From IMG/VR virus record IMGVR_UViG_3300042387_000948, positions 143,030 to 207,029 of that record: a DNA stretch of 64,000 nucleotides. One strand, written 5' to 3'. The number at the start of each line of letters is the position of its first letter. Within the stretch, counting starts at the first letter, position 1. The stretch is from a virus. A program made the position numbers and the translations under genes. Positions 60,101-64,000 of the stretch are shown here, one piece after another. The notes under the pieces were generated by a model, which worked only from the letters and a program-made list of their open reading frames with translations, did not search any database and was not told where the DNA came from.

Positions 60101-60393
60101 CCATCGTACAATATAGTATCTTCTGCTAATAATGCGTTAGATGCAGTTGCAGATAATAACGTTAAGTTAGCAAGATTTAATTCACCATCAATAATTAAAG
60201 AACCTGTAAGAAAAACCGAACCAGTAATTTCACCCCTATCAGTTAATTCATTTCCTAAAAAGAAATCATTATCAACCTGTAAAGAACTACTAAATAGGGC
60301 ACTTCCAGTAACAATTAAATCTCCACCAATTCGTAATGAACCGGATAGGTCTTGTTGTTCTTCAATTTGTTTACGAGGTATTAATCTTGCCAT
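51190..60393 (-). CDS. Giant virion protein (3067 residues): beta-helix plus 15 conserved repeat units
   Basis: The start (MARLIPRKQIEEQQDLSGSLRIGGDL) leads to a right-handed beta-helix domain of the pectate-lyase-like kind (about 105-370: YVSSTDGDDSNDGRSIQYPLRTIKKA... VIKVQAGTYLEDNPVILPKN). Beyond it are 15 copies of a unit with consensus NKxFIQxETIAYxSSSWSxFxYNExxCxRDVGYIVDAVxTDLLYGGNERSxxAGxYYYxYPSxAT. These alternate with Ser/Thr-rich linkers containing NIIxNGTGSxPT. A degenerate cupredoxin-like domain sits at about 611-718 and lacks the copper Cys and His. The ATG overlaps the upstream stop (TAATG). It is probably a long adsorption or whisker structure. Confidence 0.82.
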   Translation of the reverse strand: MARLIPRKQIEEQQDLSGSLRIGGDLIVTGSALFSSSLQVDNDFFLGNELTDRGEITGSVFLTGSLIIDGELNLANLTLLSATASNALLAEDTILYDGIRSRDFGANLPTLYVSSTDGDDSNDGRSIQYPLRTIKKAASLATPGYDGRYGFDTGSVFNGYVIKVQAGTYLEDNPVILPKNTSIWGAGLRITKINAKSPTEDLFHVNSGCYIAEVTMGGLRLFPDQINPERGFAVAFQPGAFITTSPYIQNCSQISNQENSFTELYEDIPPGGGGLYVNGDVVDPDSPLASMVLDAYTQISPNGVGCLVNGRGFIQLVSFFNNFSYYSIRVNNGGHATLNNSNISFGLYGMYASGSRFISGSGGNIAARDSVRGTWSCVVDVLNKGLENGLPTITKLNTDEGIRLTSPVLYTQSRVPATTTLSTAAADEISSDYKLISEIVDKGVSNFPTLLAKSSIKGYGFDSPYNILGAQQITSSISATQHDLNTTSASYAALLSILANGTGSFNFKSNTSASRKIGNDTIQPIANESPLTSSVSSSFGTVLNIITKGVSVKPTYVANASGSIKGGTTDQTMLGVTSSLATINSVSASFSIVYNILANGTGSNILPIPANHQKSFVITNNNSSSFNFEGIGNNPTLTLFRGETYKFNVDAIEDFGGIEYPFWIRTEQLEGITEKYDYNIGMVNNGDSRGTITFTVPYNAPNRLYYVSQNRSSMGGTIDIINSSTTPFDLIKNTLTYPATIQSSSIAKTNIDVVTAYEILVNNKEFIKDEVIQFVSSSWSGFSYLEETCKRDVGYIVDGVAKDLLFGGNEESIRNGLFYYQFPSEAITTQLGPTLTAMKHAAGVSLNLIRGKVYTEPSTEADDVWDTIRDNKTFVQNEVITYLSSSWSNFYYNEEKCRRDVGYILDAVATDAKYGGNERSIIAGEYYYQFPSLAIVRGDGDGVGQLGQTADGIRYAGGLINNLLKQKPFTAPDATTLSAYNNLINNKELIQNETIQFINVSFPNLKYNQATCKRDVGYIVDNIATDLLYGGIERGVTAGRYYYDYPSLATTTQRTSTIAGIRYAKIIGDTIVQNQILDTPRIVFNDEKNFRLSSLTNQTSSFSGSVTQQNYVSSSFTIIESIVKRGISVIPSILAQNNGQNWSNTNPLNITNGVQITSTTSSANLTSSINTKFDIITSIIQSGSSTSPAITSSQSDLIIVSGLTLTTASSATQAEANLISSSIGTIINIVQNGTGSIPTFQSNTSQSIKVTNVTQWTGSNATQTQATAISSSVETIKNIIKNGLGVVPTITLNTSQSIKVTNTPQYISSSFSGTSAEATLISASISLVVDILSGNSGVTSSLLLPTSSYVSASNNIVVYYAYNLLKQNIPFIQAETIAYLSSSWNGFVFNDVSCSRDIGLIVNGAAEDLLYNSYSASLVNGKYYLEYPSAATGSQLNQTVDGIKYASKLAQKTLQNIVYSFANTEVQNASLQLKNNREFIQSETIAYLSSSWGNFDYNDVKCKRDIGHVIDAVRTDLVYGGNERSVTAGAFYYLYPSQATGSQLIQTIDGIDYASRITQKVVVGTTFVTASQNKTNASNLLSLNKNLISEEVVAYVSSSWRGVQYDEIKCKRDVKYIIDAVRTDLVYGGNERTITAGRFYYLYPSAATVGGVPSVTNQLDPTITGIKYGSGLAQKIVLGNTFVTASNEKLNVRNLVQANREFIQTETIQYTNAFYPNLVYNQASCSRDVGFIVDSVATDIVYGGNERSVESGVYYYKFPSKATSVEQKGQTIDSIDYANSLVNKLVSNITLDTINFGKNTDGNIKVSDVIQLTSANSGSSTEVTNVSSSFSIVTKIIEGGVEVKPSIVSNVESRIKVNNIFPITASNSASGSEIGLITASFNLITDIIENGSSSLPDSLVSNFPSLYGFNLNNPNLWNISSDSQIIGIGTYPTETNVVSSSFGTVVNIIANGTGSIPTLVTNASGSITKTGLLPTANTQTAGQFEINKVSSGFGIVLDIVENGTSLLPTIVSNTSASIKITNTPQIISGSGGARLQGKLISASLSLVIDVLLNNGTSSIGFRPSTFPIANTNTKINSAYNLLVSNSKFIVDETIAYMSSSWSGFAYTQSKCERDLTGILSGSAFDLLYGGNSASLFNGKFYFDFPSQATGSQLDQTITAIKYASGVAEKVVQNIVLTHISASATISASYVALTKNKGFIQSESIAYVSSSWSEFGYDEIKCARDIGYIVDAVRTDLLYGGNERSIIAGKYYYDFPSQATDSQLEPTLTGVRYAKGLALNVIKNAQFYVTSSIAYDSIRSNKKFIQSESVAYINAKYPDFYYNEETCKRDVGYILDAVSTDLLYGGNERSSKAGEFYYLYPSEATDTQLTETIDGIKYAARLVSASINNWLIPTPVSQSTGLTPSNDLSKIAAYDLLTQNIGFIQSESISFLSSSWSGFEYNSTTCSRDIRYIVEAVAGDILYGGNHSSSLAGIAYWEAPSKVTGSQLDPTVTAIDYAKGLATKLVQNLSFNTASLVVSSSVALLRNNRTFIVSESMAYLTASWSNFEYDKIKCARDLGYILDAATTDLLYGGNERSVVAGDFYYKYPSKAILLGDGDGVGQLGQTIDGINYASRIAQKIVSGTTFVTASLEASASFDLLRKNKAFIAEETIAYVSSSWSSVYYNEATCKRDVGYLIDAAATDVLYGGTERSVIAGQYYYLYPSNATNKGVPSTQNQSDPTLTGIRYAGRVSKKVITNPTYLVPSASLLTTAKLLTDNKQLIQKETITFLSASWSGLKYNEVSCSRDLGFIIDAIRTDLVYGGNERSIEAGSYYYKFPSVAILESYGDNNGQKKQTVDGINFARGLSEKIVANTLLTYLAPTTLRRQAAERLKGGKEELKQRAIGYTNGAFPYLVYNEASCSRDTGFIVDAAVTDLLYGGNERGIRAASSYYDGQYGSAIAVTRDQLLETLETNRYLRTRAEFIAAGAPLESFGSLIVATGIDYSYNGSGVTFKALPPNQGGSGVPNPIFEITELGGGRIFFTSGNQDGDFRIGTGLSINQATGTLVGRTFSKSLFSLVTPFSLALQI

Positions 60394-60776
60394 TATACTA
60401 TTTCTGCTATTTTTCCTTTAACTTCAAAATCTATTGCTCTAACATCAGCTGGTACTCTTGTTATATCAGCTATAAATGTTATTATTATATCATTATTATT
60501 TGCAATTATATTATATCTATCTTGTGGTTGTTTTACTCCATATAAATACACATCAACATAATCTTTTACATTATCAACTTCCAAAATATCAAAAATAAAT
60601 CTTTTACTTCTCAAACTTAGTGTAAAATAAATGCCATCCGTTAATACTATATCGGTTGGAAAATAACTATATGTAAATGTGTCTGTATTAACTTTTAATA
60701 CAAAATCTTTAAATCCTAACCTATCTCTCCTTTTAAGAGTTGTTCCTAAATCAATATTTGGTACTTTTCTGCTCAT
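60393..60776 (-). CDS. Small tail-completion-region protein, gp15 C-domain-like (second copy)
   Basis: This 127-residue protein begins MSRKVPNIDLGTTLKRRDRLGFKDF. Its C-terminal half, VDVYLYGVKQPQDRYNIIANNNDIIITFI...VKGKIAEIV, matches the end of the gp15-like protein (FRIYINGDFISPSAYTYSYNG...IIFTFT...VAITGKF) and of the 118-residue neighbour. It is therefore a free-standing copy of that beta domain. It overlaps its neighbours by four bases (ATGA) and one base (TAATG). A structural role in the neck/tail is inferred. Confidence 0.65.
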   Translation of the reverse strand: MSRKVPNIDLGTTLKRRDRLGFKDFVLKVNTDTFTYSYFPTDIVLTDGIYFTLSLRSKRFIFDILEVDNVKDYVDVYLYGVKQPQDRYNIIANNNDIIITFIADITRVPADVRAIDFEVKGKIAEIV

Positions 60777-61129
60777 TTGAATTTTTCTACGTCTCCGTTT
60801 ATTTTAACTTCATCAGTTTCATCGATAGTATATGGGTCACCAAACCTATCTAATTCTGGAAATTGAGTTCTTATAAATTTTATATAAAAATCGTTTCCAA
60901 TCATTCCAAAAATATAATCAGTATCTCTTATAAATAATCCATTTATAAAAACATCAAATCTTGCGGATGGCTTTCTTAAATTTTCTAATTTTGAAAATAA
61001 AGTTTTTACTCTAACGCCATCTACTTTAAAAATCCAATAAAAGGGATGTTCTAAATCATAAGCAAATAATTCAAACTCATTTGGAGCATTGACTTCTTTC
61101 ATTATGTTTTTTAATTGTGTTATGTTCAT
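60773..61129 (-). CDS. Small tail-completion-region protein, gp15 C-domain-like (first copy)
   Basis: This 118-residue protein has a helical start (MNITQLKNIMKEVNAPNEFELFAYDLEHPFYWIF) and a beta module FDVFINGLFIRDTDYIFGMIGNDFYIKFI...DEVKINGDVEKF. That module is shared with the gp15-like protein and the 127-residue neighbour. It overlaps the gp15-like gene by four bases (ATGA). The function is unknown; the shared module suggests it docks at the same site on the tail end. Confidence 0.65.
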   Translation of the reverse strand: MNITQLKNIMKEVNAPNEFELFAYDLEHPFYWIFKVDGVRVKTLFSKLENLRKPSARFDVFINGLFIRDTDYIFGMIGNDFYIKFIRTQFPELDRFGDPYTIDETDEVKINGDVEKFK

Positions 61130-62190
61130 AGTTCTTGGAATTTACCAGTTATAGCAACTTCGTCTTGAGAATCTAATGTAAATGATAATGCAGTAAACGT
61201 AAATATTATTTCTTTAGTTGCCCCATTATATGAATATGTATAAGCAGATGGGGAAATAAAATCACCATTTATATAAATTCTAAACCAATTTACAATATCA
61301 AACACACCAATTAATTCGGATGGAAGTATTGGTTTTCTAACATTAGTCAATTTAACGGTAGTACCATTTACAAATTCTGCCATTTGTGAACCTCTAACTG
61401 CTACAAAATCAATTACCTGTGCATATTCATTATAAAGAGATGGTTGACTTCCTAATATACCACCGGTTAAATCTGTCTCAATCCCAAATACCACTTTTTT
61501 AGCAGTAAATGATTTTTTAACAGTTGGTTTATTGGAATGTTCGGCAGGTAATAGATATGCATTTACTACCATAGTAAATACAGTACGAATTATTCTTTCA
61601 GTACCATCCCCAACTTCTTGTTGATTATCAAATGAATCTATTCGGGTTCTAAATTTATATCCATCTTTACTTCCCCAATATCTATCAGTTGCATATTGAA
61701 ATTGTTCTACTATTTGATTCATATGTTCCGTAAATGATGTCCAAATCATTACTTCATATGTCACAGTAACATAAGATGGCATTGCAACATCATATTGTTC
61801 ATACGATGGATTTGCATTATTTTGTAAACTAAATCTTTCGTATCTATTTCTTTTTGAATATTTTTGTATAGATGGCATCGATACACCATCTTTAAAATTA
61901 GTAATAGATGAATCTCTTTCAATTGAGTTTCTTTTAAACATTACTAATGGTATTTGTATTCTACCTCTAACATCTCTTAAATACCCGTCCTTTCTAGCAT
62001 TATTCCATCTTTCCGAATTACCATATATTAATGGAACTTTTATAGGAGAACCATTTTCTTCCAATTCAGGTATAATTGTATTAACCATATAATCGGCAAT
62101 AGTAGTATCAATATCAATTAAGTTTACACTTCTTTGAACTTCTTTTTCTATTGGAATTTGATTTGCTCTATTTGTTTCTCGTATGTCCAT
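61126..62190 (-). CDS. Tail sheath stabiliser/completion protein (gp15-like)
   Basis: This 354-residue protein matches T4 gp15 in its core: IKVPLIYGNSERW near residue 50, RIQIPLVMFKRNS, VTYEVMIWTSFTEHMNQIVEQFQYATDRYW, and RTVFTMVVNAYLLPAE. In T4, gp15 caps the tail and joins it to the neck. It is longer than T4 gp15 (272 residues) because of an added C-terminal beta domain that also occurs in the two following genes. It sits directly after the gp14-like gene with a TAATG overlap, in the same gp13-14-15 order as T4. Confidence 0.82.
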   Translation of the reverse strand: MDIRETNRANQIPIEKEVQRSVNLIDIDTTIADYMVNTIIPELEENGSPIKVPLIYGNSERWNNARKDGYLRDVRGRIQIPLVMFKRNSIERDSSITNFKDGVSMPSIQKYSKRNRYERFSLQNNANPSYEQYDVAMPSYVTVTYEVMIWTSFTEHMNQIVEQFQYATDRYWGSKDGYKFRTRIDSFDNQQEVGDGTERIIRTVFTMVVNAYLLPAEHSNKPTVKKSFTAKKVVFGIETDLTGGILGSQPSLYNEYAQVIDFVAVRGSQMAEFVNGTTVKLTNVRKPILPSELIGVFDIVNWFRIYINGDFISPSAYTYSYNGATKEIIFTFTALSFTLDSQDEVAITGKFQEL

Positions 62191-62651
62191 TATACTACCC
62201 TCATTTCGGTTTGAATTGAACTTTTTCTACTCATAAATGTTGAACAAATAATTGAGAAATGTTCCTGGTCACCAGTTCTACCACCTATCAATTGGTCTTC
62301 TCTCACATTATCAATTTCAAAGTAAGCATCATTATGAAAAATAATATCTCCAATTTCAGGATAAAATCCAGTATCTTTCAATGTAAATCTATTAAAACGA
62401 AAATCTACAGTTTGCCCCTGGTCAGAACCAAATCCTTCATAAGTTGCAGTTGTATCCTGTCTTTCAATCATAGCGTTACATTCAACACCCGAATAATAGG
62501 TTTTGGAAAGTGATTCTCCATAAAGATTTGTTTTTGAATTTTCTATGACAAGTTTATATAGTACAACAGCCGTAGTTACAACTGCATCTACTAATTCTCT
62601 TGATATTCCCTCGAAAAAATTTATATCACGTTGAAGTGTAAAGCGAGCCAT
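62190..62651 (-). CDS. Neck protein (gp14 position)
   Basis: This 153-residue protein contains RDINFFEGISRELVDAVVTTAVVLYKLV, SKTNLYGESLSKTYYSGVECNAMIERQD, GQTVDFRFNRFTLKDTGFYPEIGDIIFHNDAYFEIDNV and a final SIICSTFMSRKSS. It lies between gp13- and gp15-like genes, so gp14 is the natural call, although it is shorter than T4 gp14 (256 residues) and I rely mainly on order. It would form part of the head-tail connector. It starts three bases after the gp13 stop. Confidence 0.7.
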   Translation of the reverse strand: MARFTLQRDINFFEGISRELVDAVVTTAVVLYKLVIENSKTNLYGESLSKTYYSGVECNAMIERQDTTATYEGFGSDQGQTVDFRFNRFTLKDTGFYPEIGDIIFHNDAYFEIDNVREDQLIGGRTGDQEHFSIICSTFMSRKSSIQTEMRVV

Positions 62652-62654
62652 ATT

Positions 62655-63809
62655 TTATCCGATATAAATTGCTAATGGTACTTTTCTCAACATTTCTTGA
62701 TGTTGATTTGCCTCATTATTTCTATTTTCAAATTGAACTTTTCTGCTCAACTCTTCTAAATTTTCTCTTAATTGAGTCATTAGAGCTTCTTTCTCCGTTT
62801 GGGCTTCTGCTCTCAATGCCGCACCATCCAATGATACTTCGGAACCGGGTATGGGTATAGTAGAATACTTTTCTCTAACTGCTCCCAACAATTCTTTAAC
62901 TAATGAAAGAGTATATTTTCTAATCCATTGTTTACCTACATCATTGATATCAGAATATTGAATAAAATCATATCCTACATTTGAATAATCTGCAACTACA
63001 TCCGATTGTACACCAACTGAATTTTCTATAAAATCTTTTCTCACATAATAGTCTATCCAAAGTTCTTTTATAGTTGATGCTGCTGGTCTTGGGAATATTG
63101 TCAATTTATTATCCACAATATTGAATGTATGTGCGGATTTTCTTATCAGGTCATTGAATTCTATTTGTTGAATACGAAGTAAATCCTCAAATATTGGCAT
63201 TAACACAAATTGTGCAGCCGGAGAGAATGAACCAAAACCAAATTCATCAATTAAGTTCAATGTACCTTGTCCACTTACTGAATAAGGGTCAAAGAAACGA
63301 GAGATTGCTGGTGTTACTTCAAAATATACTTTTGCTATATCAATTGGTTCTCCATTTTCATCAGGAACTGCAATCAATTGATGTAAATCGTAGACTTGCT
63401 GTGAACCAGTCAACATTATTTTTACCTTTTTGTATTCTGTCTTACCACCTGCCCCAACTAATGTACCATAGGCATCAGAAATAGTTACTAATTGTCCTAA
63501 ATTACTACCATTTACTAATTTTTGAGAATAGTTTGTTCCAGCCGCCTTACCTTTTAAGGTCTCCAGATTATTTCGTATATTAAATTGATTAACTTGTGCT
63601 CCATATTCAGATGTTGCCTCTTCAAAACATGCGTAGAAGTTTTCATCTACCAATTCCACATTTTGGATTGGATAACCTAATCTTCTAGCACACCATAAAG
63701 CAACCTTTGGAGCATCCGATTGAAATGTATAATCATTATCATATATTTCAAAAGGTGTTTGACCGGGAAAGAATGATGATGAACCGGGATATATTAATTC
63801 TTGTGCCAT
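62655..63809 (-). CDS. Neck protein (gp13-like)
   Basis: This 384-residue protein matches T4 gp13 at both ends. CARRLGYPIQNVELVDENFYACFEEATSEYG lies at about 40-70. Near the C-terminus is WIRKYTLSLVKELLGAVREKYSTIPIPGSEVSLDGAALRAEAQTEKEALMTQL. T4 gp13 has RRLGAPxxNVELT and the same KELNG...LPGGVTIDG...EAxxEKExL series. It joins the portal vertex to the tail. It leads the neck operon, with a late-type motif 28 bases upstream of its ATG. Confidence 0.88.
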   Translation of the reverse strand: MAQELIYPGSSSFFPGQTPFEIYDNDYTFQSDAPKVALWCARRLGYPIQNVELVDENFYACFEEATSEYGAQVNQFNIRNNLETLKGKAAGTNYSQKLVNGSNLGQLVTISDAYGTLVGAGGKTEYKKVKIMLTGSQQVYDLHQLIAVPDENGEPIDIAKVYFEVTPAISRFFDPYSVSGQGTLNLIDEFGFGSFSPAAQFVLMPIFEDLLRIQQIEFNDLIRKSAHTFNIVDNKLTIFPRPAASTIKELWIDYYVRKDFIENSVGVQSDVVADYSNVGYDFIQYSDINDVGKQWIRKYTLSLVKELLGAVREKYSTIPIPGSEVSLDGAALRAEAQTEKEALMTQLRENLEELSRKVQFENRNNEANQHQEMLRKVPLAIYIG

Positions 63810-63836
63810 TTATATGTCTTCGTAATTGATGTTACA

Positions 63837-63845
63837 TATAAATAT
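63837..63845 (-). promoter_or_regulatory. Candidate late promoter motif
   Basis: Minus-strand ATATTTATA followed by TGTAA, 28 bases before the gp13-like ATG at 63809. Confidence 0.6.
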
Positions 63846-63877
63846 AAAGAATAAAAAGAATAGTATTTGGAATGGGA

Positions 63878-64000
63878 TTATAATCCATAACGAGTTTTAG
63901 TTGCGTTATAATTTTGTAGTACTTCCGTAGCACTTAATCCTTTTGTATAGAAATAAGCTGCTCCTATTTTACCATTCAAATAAGGAGAACTAACACCAGC
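63878..64000 (-). CDS. C-terminal end of a LamG/concanavalin-like virion protein (partial)
   Basis: Forty codons are visible before the stop at 63880-63878; the gene continues past the right edge. The end reads ...YLNGKIGAAYFYTKGLSATEVLQNYNATKTRYGL. The pattern NGKIG-x-xYxYxxGLSAxEVxQNYNAxKxRYG is typical of the last strands of LamG/concanavalin-like jelly-roll domains in phage structural proteins of Bacteroidota. Such domains usually bind sugars. Only this piece can be judged. Confidence 0.7.
   Translation of the reverse strand, partial: AGVSSPYLNGKIGAAYFYTKGLSATEVLQNYNATKTRYGL

Overview
The window is a 64 kb stretch of an AT-rich, T4-type contractile-tailed phage genome. Every gene I can support reads on the minus strand. 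The phage probably infects a member of the Bacteroidota. Four promoters match the Bacteroidota house-keeping pattern (TTTG, a 20-nt spacer, then TAnnTTTG), start codons lack Shine-Dalgarno sequences, and the tmRNA resume region resembles that of Bacteroides. T4-type signatures include neck proteins gp13/gp14/gp15, sheath gp18, tube gp19, a gp26-like protein, gp53, a gp32-like ssDNA-binding protein, a UvsX/RecA recombinase, a gp41-like helicase and an RNase H-type exonuclease.

Layout in the direction of transcription (right to left): 64.0-63.9 kb, end of a LamG-like virion protein; 63.8-60.4 kb, neck and tail-completion genes and two small relatives; 60.4-50.3 kb, a 3067-residue beta-helix/repeat protein and a 290-residue companion; 50.2-40.3 kb, a 3322-residue fibre with collagen-like Gly-Thr-Ser repeats and cupredoxin-like domains; 40.3-38.2 kb, an adhesin-like PKD/LRR protein, a tail-fibre chaperone and two small proteins; 38.2-31.4 kb, a 2242-residue fibre ending in an S74 self-cleaving chaperone; 31.4-29.3 kb, five small probable virion proteins; 29.1-16.4 kb, sheath, tube, gp26-like protein with a probable frameshifted extension, tape measure and baseplate hub; 16.4-16.0 kb, a phage tmRNA; 15.9-8.5 kb, a small family A polymerase-like protein, an exported nuclease, a PAP2-type phosphatase, a GH19 endolysin and unknown virion-type proteins; 8.2-3.8 kb, a replication/recombination block (ssb, recA, exonuclease, helicase); 3.7-0 kb, ribonucleotide reductase with its thioredoxin, a small HTH protein and the start of a Mom-like protein.

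Two promoter classes can be read. Host-like promoters (TTTGG-N19-TATMTTTG) precede ssb (twice), the polymerase-like gene and the tmRNA. A different 9-mer, ATATTTATW (minus-strand sense), sits about 20-30 nt before most structural and lysis gene groups and is a candidate late promoter. Five hairpin-plus-T-run terminators separate the units. The genes combine nucleotide supply, replication and recombination, host nucleic-acid scavenging, lysis, and a very elaborate adsorption apparatus that takes up more than a third of the window.

The items most worth follow-up are the phage tmRNA with an unusually long tag, a cupredoxin-like fibre domain that keeps a complete type-1 copper ligand set, a probable +1/-2 frameshift upstream of the tape measure gene, the late promoter motif, and a 428-residue polymerase-like protein.
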